Shown here piece after piece: positions 11,240 through 22,800 of a stretch of 64,000 nt of DNA (position 1 is its first letter; each line of letters begins with the position of its first letter). This DNA comes from Erigeron canadensis (taxonomy: Eukaryota > Streptophyta > Magnoliopsida > Asterales > Asteraceae): contig NC_057767.1 of assembly GCF_010389155.1 (NCBI RefSeq), forward strand, positions 38,911,688-38,975,687. The letters run 5' to 3'. The notes beneath the pieces are model-generated. The model searched no databases and was not told the origin of the DNA. It was given only the letters and a program-made list of their open reading frames with translations. The position numbers and the translations under genes are program-made.

Positions 11240-13366
11240 TCGGCATCAAGAGGAGGAGGTGACGTTGGTGGTCTGATAACCCGGGTTCTAGCGCATTACC
11301 AGGAATACTACGAGGAGAAATCGCGTATCGCCAACCATGATGTATCCTTGGTGTTTTCTGCCCCGTGGTTTTCGTCTCTTGAAAGAAGCTTTTTTTGGAT
11401 CGCTGGTTTTAAACCCGCCTTGACCTTTCGTATTGTCTCTCGCTGCATTCTCGATATGACCCAGGTAGCTACTTACGTACCTTTCCCATTTAATTTATGC
11501 GGCCGGTATTCATTTCTACACGAATGCATGTGTATATATATTTTATTGTTTGTTTTTCGCATTTTTAATCATATAAAAATATCTAAAGTGTGTGAATGAA
11601 TATAAAAATTTAAAACACCGCAATTACTTTATGCAACAATTTTTATATGTAGATTTAATTTGGAAAGGGAAGTAATATTCATATCATATGTTTTAATAAA
11701 TCTACATACCCCACACATTCTTTAATAACTTGTATAGTGATGTCTGGTAGATTTATTAAAAGGGAAATGATATATGTTTAAAGATAGGTTTACCTTAAAC
11801 ATTACATGACACATGTTTTTCATTAGTTTTTTTTTATTATCTTTACATTTAATCTTGTTACATGGCATTATCTCTCCTTTAGACATATTTTTAGGCATAC
11901 CATTTAGTCACATTAATCATTTTTTTTAATTAAAATGGATAACAATTAATATGTCTAAATAATAGGCCTAAAAATTTAGTGATGACACATGAGATGATGG
12001 AAGAAAAAGAATGAGTGCATTCATGTGTTATGTTTTAGGCCTATATTTTAGACATGTATATTGTTATCGTATTAAAATTTGTGATACAAATGTCATTTCC
12101 CCTTTAGAAAGAATAAGCAGTTTTAATTAGTAATATATACTATGTATGTTTTTACGTACTTTATATGTTCAAAATGTTGAAGATCCTAAAATGGATAATC
12201 CTTTTTTATGATCTTTATAGTTAAAATGAAGATGCACATATATACTTACTTAGGAATATGAAAGAAATAAGAAAATAAAAAATACTTCGAAGAAGAGGCA
12301 GAATTTATTTATTATTATTTTTTTTAATTCTAGCATTTGGATATATAATATTTTTAAAAACTCAAATTCACTCATTGCCCTCATCGAGTTCGCCACATCA
12401 ATTAACATGTCGGGTCGTTGGCCAACCGGGCCAGAACCAGTGAATTGAAGGCTACAATTCTTGCAATATTACGGATGGTGTTGCAACCAATATTTCGGTC
12501 AATGAGAATTTCTGACCTTTTCAAAATACTGTAATAAAGTATAATAGTGTATCAATAATATTCTAGGACATTCTCATATGAAATGTTCACCGGCCATATA
12601 GCACCTACAGAGTAGTTGAGCTTTTCTGTTTTAGTACTTATATATATATTGGGTCACATCGATCGGTTTATAAAGTTGTCATGTGTAATTAAATACATAC
12701 TCGTATAATTTACTTTAATATTTCCTAAAAACTAGTTCTTCATACTGCCTGGTCAACATGCATGCTAGATCTATCAAGGAGTCGGTAAGATCATTGCTAA
12801 ATGTAGCTTGAATCTCAGATGCCTTTCCAAGGTATCAAGTTTTCATTTATGTATTTCCATGTTTGTTACAGTATTAATTAATGATCTCTTCTCGATATCC
12901 TTTTTAATTTCTTTATCAAAAGGTTTTTTTGTCGGGGTACCAATTAATCTGTTTTCTAATATTTATTTATGTTTTATTATCATATCAATCAATATATCCT
13001 ATATGTTAGGAACAATCTGAGGCAATGGAGCGGTTGCAAGTGGAGACTGCGATAGAGGAGAGGGAGCTTGAGAACGAGATGGCTAGAATTCAAGAAAGCG
13101 TAGCGGGACCAGCAATTGTGTCAGCTACTAGAGGTGAGATCTCGATTGTGGACGGCAAGTATGATGATCTGGAGGTAGCCATTGAAACGTTGAAAGCCGA
13201 AATGGAAGTCGTTTTAGGAAATGCAGATATGTTGAGGTCGAGAACGGCAGAACGAGTTGTGGAGATATTAATGCCGGTACAGAATGTCAAGTTTTTGGCC
13301 GCGGTCACAGAGATGTTTACTGAAATGAGGATGTGGGGATGGCATATGGAAGGCGGCAGACAATGA
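11060..13366 (+). CDS. DOG1-domain protein (DELAY OF GERMINATION 1-like)
   Basis: DOG1-domain proteins include seed-dormancy regulators and relatives of the C-terminal half of TGA factors; the role of this copy is unknown. Exons 11060-11464 and 13010-13366 join in phase 0 to 253 residues. Family hallmarks are FFQGWLVRQQGYLEQLRDTL at about residues 26-45, YYEEKSRIA, FSAPWFSSLE, WIAGFKPALTFR, then EERELENEMARIQES, ADMLRSRTAERV and PVQNVKFLAAVTEMFTEMR near the C-terminus. No bZIP precedes the domain, which separates it from TGA factors. The start chosen is MSSATS; an in-frame ATG 33 bp upstream (MILLLLIRKKK) is less likely. An acidic run, nine Asp then Glu at residues 51-60, is coded by a GAT microsatellite at 11208-11238. 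The 1.5-kb intron holds a MITE-like insertion. Confidence 0.9.
11758..12107. mobile_element. MITE-like insertion in the DOG1-gene intron
   Basis: AAAGGGAAATGA on the left is matched inverted by GTCATTTCCCCTTT on the right. Internal GGCCTAAAA/TTTTAGGCC and TTTAGACAT/ATGTCTAAA pairs also fold. Limits are approximate. Confidence 0.5.
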
Positions 13367-13689
13367 TAATAAGTAGTTATAAAACTATAAAAAGAAAGTT
13401 ATCCTAATCTTGCAAGTTTAGGGGTTTTTTTTCTTTCTTTTTGGGCTATGATTAATTAATTATGTCATAGGTTTTGAGGTTTCTTTTGTTGGTGGGATGC
13501 ATGGGTTCCTTGTTGCATATATATATATATATGTATATATATGTATGGCGATGATGGTGTTTTGTTGGAGGGTAATTTTCTTGAAAAGATCGTCAACAGG
13601 GCTGATACATTAAGAGAGTGTTTGGGTAATTTTAAAAATAAATTATGCAATTGGTATAATCAGAATCAGTACATGATGTAAATTAGTAC

Positions 13690-14076
13690 ATGATGATGTA
13701 AAATTATAATGTTTGGATGGATTTCATCATGTTGTTTATTATTATTAAATAATTAGTTATCAATGTCGTTTATTATTATTACGGGGTGTGTGTTTACCCA
13801 AAGTTTTGCGTTTGAGTTTTAAACTTTTTATTTTAAAATTATTTTTCACGATGGATGTTTAAAAAGTGAAATAAACAAAAGGTCAAAAGGACATTTCATT
13901 TGATATTAAAATATCAAAATACATATAACACATATAATCTAATCATATATGAAATCACATATCTATACTCCTTATATAAATAAACTATTCCCTTTTAAAT
14001 TAAACATTCTACTTTAAAATTTCTATAAACCCTTTTAATTTAAACTACCACCAAATCCTTTATTCCTAAATCTATA
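13690..14076. other. Noncoding AT-rich spacer
   Basis: Downstream of the DOG1-domain gene. No ORF or clear repeat was recognised up to the Helitron at 14077. Confidence 0.5.
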
Positions 14077-14405
14077 TCTATACTATATTAATAAACAAAC
14101 TAACCTTAATTTTTAACACATTCTTAACTCACACATTAAATCTATCCAATATATTATTAAAATATTTTACATCCATATTTTTCCAAACTATCTATCTCAT
14201 TTATTAATTAATTTAAATATTTTCACCTAATATCTCTATTATATTTTTAATAAAGTTATTTATAAAATATGCATCTCTTTAACCATAAAATAACTACATT
14301 ACCATTTACATTTATTACTTTAAGATTAATAATCACATCGTTAACACCACCGCCACTAGCACCGTCCGTTGCTGTCACCACCGCATTACGCGGGTACCCA
14401 TCTCG
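14077..14405 (+). mobile_element. Short non-autonomous Helitron
   Basis: The 5' end TCTATACTATATTAATAAA follows an A. The 3' end has a hairpin CCGC-ATTAC-GCGG about 8 nt before CTCG, a change from the usual CTAG, followed by T. This is the A^T insertion and hairpin-CTRR layout of Helitrons. The 5' start and the CCACC-rich 3' part match the elements at 34135-34451 and 56085-56392. Confidence 0.7.
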
Positions 14406-14549
14406 TATTATTATAATTGTGCAACTCAAGCACGTTTTTAAACAAATAAACATGGCATCATATTATGATCATAAGAAACGAAATATCATTAATAAGCACT
14501 AACTGACATACAAATGATATATTTTGAGAAATAATTCTTAGTTATTTTT

Positions 14550-14697
14550 TTAACTTGAGTTAAATTAAAAAAAATTTGACTCTTGATTAAAAAATAAAGG
14601 GTCAAGATTTAAAAATTATCTTTGAATTTTGGTCATTGATTTTCATCCAAAGGCTAAGATTACCCTAAGTCATGTTAAAATAACTTGAGAGAATCGC
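14550..14697. mobile_element. MITE (GGATTCCC family, copy 2)
   Basis: Shares AACTTGAGT, GTCAAGATT, CATTGATTTTCATC, ACCCTAAGTCATGTT and a terminal AACTTGAGAGAATC with the element at 10147-10290. More diverged. Confidence 0.6.
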
Positions 14698-14950
14698 CTC
14701 CTTTTAGTTTTCACAAACAAAACTAATTTAATAGACCAAGTTAAAGACAACGACAGTATATGAATACCAACTCATTTAATTCACTATAATTAGTAAAGAC
14801 ATATTTGACCCAATTAAACAAAATCAATTATGTTGACGTAACCCGTTTGCTTCAACCATAGTTGAAGTAGGTTTATATTTATTCTTTGATTACATAAGAC
14901 GGAGACTGGTCGAGGGCAAGAGCCGATGCAACAACGTTTGTGTGTTGTTT

Positions 14951-14969
14951 GGGGGGGGGGGGGGGGGGG
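14951..14969. repeat. Homopolymer of 19 G
   Basis: Uninterrupted G run in AT-rich DNA. Could form quadruplexes, or could be a consensus error in the assembly. Confidence 0.9.
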
Positions 14970-15167
14970 TTGACACCAAAATAAACACAATAAAGAACTT
15001 CATAAAACCCGTCATTTTTTTTTATTAGGAGTAACTCATTGATTGGTGTTGTAAATAACATACTTAAACAACATAATAACCCTTAACATGTTTACTAAAT
15101 CTGGTTTGACTTCTTGTAACCCAATGTATTATTCTTCATAGCATAGTCATACTAATTGTATGGTTTT

Positions 15168-15359
15168 AACCACTAGGTGATAGCCTAGTGGTCATCAGCC
15201 GTCACTTTTCAGGAGATGTTTTGGATTCGAGTCTTGCCAAAGGGGATTATTAAGTAGTTGAGATTCACCTGGACACTAGCCTTGCTGGGGGATTAATAGG
15301 TACCAAATAGTACATGGGATTAAGGGGTTTCCATCTAATTATCTTTTCTTTTCTTTTTT
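15168..15359 (+). mobile_element. Full-length tRNA-derived SINE with 17-bp target duplication
   Basis: The 192-bp body is flanked by perfect copies of ACTAATTGTATGGTTTT at 15151-15167 and 15360-15376. A pol III A-box-like TAGCCTAGTGG and B-box-like GGATTCGAGTC lie near the 5' end. The 3' end is T-rich. The perfect duplication points to a fairly recent insertion. Confidence 0.92.
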
Positions 15360-15376
15360 ACTAATTGTATGGTTTT

Positions 15377-16047
15377 GGTGACACAAGAGGCGACCTCCGT
15401 CCCTAGTGGAAGACCGTATCTTTTTTTTTTTACATGGAGTCGGGTGGAATTAGAGAGTCTTTTTGTAGCCTTCACTCATTGTCTAAAATAAAGCCCCACG
15501 CACCGGCTCTCGCCTTCCCCCCTTCTTTACTTGTACCCGTACCCTTGGCCCGTCCTCGAGAAGTAAACTACTATGACCTCTCCGATTGTTTTAGAAAATG
15601 GGATGAAATAATTGATTAACAAATAATTATAATCGAGCTTGATATTATCTTATAATATAAACTAAAGACAAATACTTAGTATGATATGTGGATTATCTGG
15701 ATACACCTAACTGGATTCATGAAAATTATTGTTTTTCGCTGGGTATTTTTTGCGGTCGTCGCACCAAACCCCTACTATTTACTCCATGGATGAAAATACG
15801 GCGAGATACAATAGATATGTGGTTAGTGTTGTAGGTTAATTCCGGGAGAGTTTTACAAATATTCGGTATTTGTAGTTGAGTTTTACATACTTTGTAATTT
15901 AGATTTATTATTATTGAAATAAATCAGCTACTTATATTTTGTTATTATTATATTTTTTAACTTTTAATTTTCAATTCTTTCTTATTTTTTTAATTACAAT
16001 TGTTTAGTAAAGAATGTCACAAAACTAATTAAATATTTATAATCTTA
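15377..16047. other. Noncoding spacer
   Basis: A 61-codon ORF at 15434-15619 has no recognisable domain or gene structure. Nothing else was recognised. Confidence 0.5.
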
Positions 16048-16461
16048 CTAGCTAATCAACCCGATTTCAACCCGGGTTAACTGATAGACGTTTTGCAAAT
16101 ACACCGAATAATACCCGGTAGCTTTACAATATGTTGTCGAAAAACAAAAATTGTATAATTGTGGACACACGTTAAAACACATTCGGTTCGCAAAAAAAGT
16201 TATCAGGAAAAAAAAACATACCAAAGTTTCGGCCTATTGTACGAAAAAATAAAGTGATTAAAATCTTAAATAATAAGATGAACATTAAATAAAAATCTAT
16301 ATTAATGATGCATATTTAAAAAAAAATCTATTAAAAAAATATATTTTGAATTTTAAATAGGAAAAATATGATGATGTCATAATTAAGTTAAAGGGATGTG
16401 TGGTAATACAAATTTTAAAAAATCTTATGTCATCACAATCTTTCTTTATTAATATAATAGA
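16048..16461 (-). mobile_element. Non-autonomous Helitron, 414 bp
   Basis: Read on the minus strand it starts TCTATTATATTAATAAAGA after an A. It ends with hairpin CCCGGGTTGAAATCGGG, then TTGATTAGCTAG before a T. All Helitron boundary rules are met. Confidence 0.82.
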
Positions 16462-16840
16462 TTTTTTAATTCTAACAAATGTCATAATTTTAAGAAGATT
16501 TTTCGGAAGTTAGTTTTAGAGGAATTATTTATGGGTTTTGATAGGGGCTGTCAGTAAAAACTAATTGGGTGCATTAAAATTTGTACATTGCTGTTAGAAA
16601 AATCAAGAGACAATTTTTAATATATAATGTACAAGTATGTAATATGTTGTTAATCATTTTTCATTATTTATTTTTTACATTATTGTTTAAGCAATTTAGA
16701 ATCCAGTCCAACAAACAAATATGACCGAAGAAGACTTGAAAGCATTTCGTTCATATTCTTTCTCACACACACATTCACAAGAATCTTTCAAACACCACAC
16801 CTCGATCAGTCCAATAATCAACAACAGTAAATTATATAAA

Positions 16841-19800
16841 ATGTTTGCAAAAAAACTGATCCAAAAAGCTACCAAACTTCACAACCAGGTATTACCTTCA
16901 TAATAATTATTTGCTGTATATGTTGAAACTACTTTGTTTTGTTATCAATATATATATGTCAGATAGATTCCTGGCCGGATGAGGTTTTTCTATTTCGGTC
17001 AAGTCTTTTTTTTTTTGGCTCGGGAGATCGTTTCAGATGATTGTTTATAATATATAGAATCCAAGCTTTTGAATTGAATGACAGTTTGTTTGCTGTGATA
17101 TTTTCAAGTGTTTGACTATGCGTCTTTCTGGCTAATAAGTCTTAGGAATCATTCCAACCAACTTTAATGGGCCATGACATAAAAAAATTACAATATCTGA
17201 TTTCCTTGAAAGAATGTTGCAATTTGCCTTACTGGGAAAAAGCATGTATGAGTTGAAAGCTCGTATCTACTTTTGGGTATAACAAGTTTCTATTTGCAGC
17301 GATTTCTTTTGATTCGTCTATTTCTCTAATGTTTTCCATGTGAAATGTCACCAAGTTTAGTGTGCTTTTTTCCTTGTTTGTTGTGTAGCAAATTGTAAAG
17401 GGCTGCCTCACTCCACAAGATCTGGATTTCCGGATATCAGTTCATTATGGTATCCCAACTACAGCGTCAATTCTTGCCTTTGATCCCATTCAGCGTGTAT
17501 TGGCCGTTGGTACATTGTAAGTAGTGCTTTACCATTCTGTTAATCTCTTAACTTCTTAAGTTCCGGACGCATTAGAACTTCTCAGGAGCTATTTGGTTCT
17601 TATAAGAGTCGACCAAAGTTCTTTCAAATGCATTCACACGTAGTATACCTTTGAAAATTTCCCATCAAAGTTAAATAAAATCATCGTACTCAGAAATATA
17701 ATAGAGTAAATCCGTTATTCTGATGAATATATACTGTTAAATTAAATATGATATTTGGTGAAATAATTATTATTTATGGTATTTGTTCTTATATACATTA
17801 ACTGAAAAACGATGCCTCCTTTCGTAACAATTTTTTTTTATTAATCTGTGTAGAGATGGCAGGATAAAAGTTATCGGGGGTGATAACATTGAGGGACTCC
17901 TAATTTCTCCAAAGCAGTTACCTTTCAAGTATTTGGAGGTTTTCCTGCTTTTCATTAATATTTTTCATATGTTGATGATCAATGTTAACAGTGGTCTTTA
18001 CACTCTTTCACTGTTGCTAGATACATGTGCTTATATTTCATTATATTGTACTCACAAGTTCTTTTGTAAGCTAGTTTCTTAAATCGTTTTTCTTTTGTAG
18101 TTTCTATCCAACAAAGGTTTTCTAGTCAGCATCTCGAACGACAATGACATACAGGTAGCGACTCGTTTTTATGTGGCATTTTTTGACAATACACTGGAAG
18201 CTACTACTGGATATTATAGGTTTGTACTACTTTTGTATGATGGCTTGATGTTAATATGCAGGTGTGGAATCTGGAAAATAGATCGTTAGCTTCTAATTTG
18301 CAATGGAGTTCCAACATTACAAGTTTCTCTGTGATATATGGCTCCTTCTTCATGTATGATTCTTAAGAAGTACAATAATACTTAGAGTTGATGTGTGGTG
18401 CATGAGTGAGTTAGTATGTTACTAACTTACTATACACAGGTATGTTGGAGATGAGCATGGGGTGATCTCTGTATTGAAGCATGAGGAAGATATAGCGCTT
18501 TTGGTTCTGCCATATCATATTTCAGCCAAATCTCTTAGTGGTAAGTATCTGTCACACTGATAAGTGGTGCTTGGTTAATCGATTATCTCTTCCTGTAATA
18601 GAGCTATTTGTTTTATGTTACATATAGGTTCCCACGCTGGCAACATATATAAGGTGCTATAGAAACATATTTGATATGGCAATTAAACATTCATGAAAAT
18701 AATAATATGAAAAAAGCAATGCTAAACTTACAAACTCAGTTTATAAACCCTGTAAAAGTTTCTAAGTGTAGCATTTCTCTAATGTTAAATTGTGGCCACA
18801 CAGTAGACTTCCATGAGAAGTCAGGCCGTATTTTATTTATAAACTAAGGTGCCCTTTCTTTCTATGAACTTATGCGATCAAACTTTGATAATTATCAGCT
18901 AGATGATTAAAGGGTCAAAAAAGGTCATAACTAGTTAGGGTTGAAATGTCTTGTCTGTATCCATGTTGAATTCAACCTAATATTTTTGAATAAAAATAAT
19001 TTTATGAAGTTTATGAACCAAATATAATCTTTGAACGACTTTTAAGTTCAACTCACTTAACCCGTTTCCTTCTAAGCATAACATTTGATATCATATCTGT
19101 TTGACGCCTTGGAGAATAGAGATGAAACATAACTTGAATCAATTCAATTCATAAGTGTTGAAATGGCCCTTTTAGAATGAAACTTGCACTTTGTTATCAG
19201 AGAATTTATATCAGATAAATTTTATGAATTTGGTGACATACAGTAAATATTTTAATTATATTTTTTACTCTACAGAAGCAGCAGGATCATCCTTTCCAGA
19301 TAATCAAACTGTTGTTGGAGTTATACATCAACCTTTATCCTCTGGGAATAGGCAAGATACAAGTATTGGTTGAAGTTCCCTCCTTTATATTCTAGCACAT
19401 GTAGTTTGGAAAAACCCTTTTTGTATATGTTCACTAGTTTCTGTATGGCCCAAATGATTTATTGTGATTCGACCAATTTCAACAAATTTGAACCATGTTT
19501 TCTAATATTCTGATTGTTTCCTTCTTTACAGAGTTTTGATTGCGTATGAGAGTGGATTGATTATTCTTTGGGATATTCTAGAAGCTCAAGTGGTTGTAGT
19601 TAGAGGTGACAAGGTTCTTGAACTGAAGGAGGGAGTTGTTGATGCTTCGGATGAACCTGAACACAATTTGGAGGAAAAAGAGATAACTGCTCTTTGTTGG
19701 GCATCTTCTAATGGGGCTGTTCTTGCTGTTGGATACATAGATGGAGATATTATGTTTTGGAAAACATCCACTACTGCCTCTAGTAAAGGCCGAAAAGCCG

Positions 19801-22800
19801 GAGCATCAAGCAATAATGTTGTGAGACTACAGTTGTCATCTGCTGCAAGGAAACTCCCTGTCATTGTCTTGCACTGGTCTGCAAATAGTGCATCCCAAAA
19901 TGATTGTGATGGCCAACTGTTTGTATATGGAGGTGATGAAATAGGGTCTGAGGAAATTTTGACGGTGAGTTCAATAGATTAGTACAGTAGATGATAATTT
20001 CGATCCATTTACTTATGAACGGGTTGCTTTATCTCAATTGGGTCATATAGAAAATGACCTAAGAGGGGAATCGGGTCAAATGGGTTGAAAGTCACCCAGG
20101 TTCAATTTTGGTATTTAAAACCTTCTAAATTGTTTTTTAAGAAGATTTAAATTATTATTTTGAATCTGTGACAATATTGCTTTCTTAATCAAATGCATTA
20201 ATTTCTAACACAGTTGAAGTACCAAACACTTTAAACATGAAATCTTTACGCCCAAAAATCCACATCATCTGGTCTGTCTTTATAGAGAAATGCGTCCATG
20301 TGTACAACATATAAAGAAGCTTCCTGGTTAATTACGCTATATTGTATGCTTGTATTATGATGGCAAACTTTTGTAATTGTACCAGATAGTAAGCCTATTG
20401 CACTCGATAACAATTATAACAAATGGTGGCAATCTAAAAAGATTTGTGTGTATTTAATAGGATATGTATTCCAATTTCAGAAGCATCAGTCCTTTCCATT
20501 TTTTGGTTTTTTGCTAACTTCCGTACATATTTGGTAGAGGGGAAGGTTAAACAATTTACTTATGTAGGGGCCCCTTTGGGTTATATCTAATCTCCACCTG
20601 TTCAAATAAAAAAATAGCTTAAAAGGGAGCCTATCAAATGGATTGAAGGTCGCCCAAAGTGTATCTTCTAAGAATACAACCTCGTGAAACATTTTATTTA
20701 ATGATTTAGAGTATTATAGTATAGGCTGATAGGCGTTTTTGTTATCATATATAATGACTTGAGTATGACCAAATAATTTATATAAGGGACAAAGAAGCGT
20801 TTTCGAGTCAAGCCATCTCGACCATTTTCAAGTATACCAAATTTGACCCGTTAACCAACTTCTCGTCTTGCCACCTCTAGTTATCCTGTACAAAGATTAG
20901 TTTGGGAATGTTAGTGAACACTCATTACTTGGTCATTTATGGCTCTTACAGGTTCTGAGTCTTGAATGGAGCCCTGGGATGGAAACTTTAAGATGCGTTG
21001 GTCGTGCAGAGCTCACTCTAAATGGCTCCTTTGCTGATATGAGTTTATTACCAAGTACAATAAACAATCATGGTGCTGATTTATTAGTACTCACGAGCCC
21101 TGGACATCTGCAATTATTCAGTCATGATAGTTTGTCTGCCTTGATTTTGGAACACGAGAAAAGAATTACTCTCTCTTCTGTAGAATGTCCTGTTGTCATA
21201 CCTACACTTCAACCGGTCCTGAATGCGGCAAAACTGATCTCACTAGTTGGCAGTGAAAACACTTCAAAGTTTCTTTTGGGGGTAATGTGCACGTACATGT
21301 TAATGGTGTTTTTTTTTTTTTTTTTTTTTTTTTCTATATATGTTATTAACTAAATTTTTGCTTACTTAGATAGCCACAAACATGAAGTTTAATTCAACAA
21401 AAAAATCTGCCAGGGGAAATTGGCCTGTTTCAGGAGGCATAGTACAACAGCTGTCTTCTCCTGAAGGGTATGTAATAGAGCGAATTTACGTTGCTGGTTA
21501 CATGGATGGGTCTGTTCGAATCTGGGATGCCACCTCTCCTGTCTTGTCAATTCTTTGCGTTATAGGCGAGGTGAGTTACTACGAAATGTTTCTTTTTTTT
21601 CTTGAAAATCAAAATTAGAGATAGCAAAATGGACAGGTTAGGTGGGTCGAGTAATGGTCAAAATGGATAATGGGCAATCTTGTATAGTTTGGAATGATTT
21701 TTACTTGATTGTTCCAAAAGTTTGAAGTTATTTGTAGGTAGGTAGTGTATCATATATGATTGTTTTTTTTGTTTTTATATTTTTGAAACTGATTAGAAGG
21801 ATCTTGTTATCTCAATAAGTTTATGTATTTTTTTAAGAGATTTAGAAGGTTATATGCATTAAAGTATGCTTTTGACGATGTTTGAGCTGGTTGGACCACA
21901 TAACTCCTCTCCTTTTAAGCTCCTTTCTTTTACGTTGTTATCCCCGCTAAAGATAAAACATAACCAGATTGACAGATTTACGCATTCAGAAGTACATGGG
22001 CCGAAATTGCTACCTCTAATGTAAATGTTTTTCTAGTTCGTAGGGAACCCAATCAGACATCTCATTTAACATTTCTGATGCAATTGACAGATGAAAGATG
22101 TGGAAATGGTTGGTTCAACTGCTCCAGTTTCAGATATGAACTTCTGCTCTTTGACTTCAGGATTAGCAGTTGGCAATCAACGTGGTTTGGTAAGAGACTC
22201 TTCTATAGTAAGTAGTAGCTACTTTGTTAATATTCAATGTAAAGGTAGACATTTCAACCCATTTTAAGGGTGGGTCAATTTGAATTTCATTTTTTACCGA
22301 AAGAGCCAAATGAGGTGAAAGCCATCCAAACCTTGAATATAAAGATCTAATCAAGTAAGATTAGTATTGGAACAGTTCTATTTGTTAATACGTTACAATC
22401 TGACACGAAAGGTTAACTAGTCCAACATTCTGCCCCGACCATTTTTCGTCCATTACCCACCACTCATCTTGCTACCTCTAGTTTATTCGTTAACCTTTGC
22501 TGACCTAGTTGTATATATTCTGAGTGTGTAGATTCGAGTATATAACCTTAGTTCCAGCTCCAGAGAGACAATCCTTCACATGGTCACCAGAAACAAACAA
22601 GAAGGTAAGCTTATAGATGATGATGGTATGACTAGCTCAAGGTCATCTTTTTAACAGTTATTTCAAGTGTTTCACTTATATGAGCATGTTTTTCCGAATT
22701 ACGGTTGTACCATTGGAATTTATACTTTGTCAGTTTGTTGGGGGTATACAAAATATCAAAAACTTAACATCTCAAAATTTGAGATATTGCTGGCCCAGGG

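Noticed and set aside
14256..14453. ORFs on both strands
   Set aside because: They lie over the 3' part of a Helitron and have no recognisable domain.
15434..15619. 61-codon ORF
   Set aside because: No homology pattern, no splice context and near repeats.
18625..18652. Possible extra small exon between two tomosyn exons
   Set aside because: It has AG and GT borders, but including it shifts the frame and breaks the join that matches the family.
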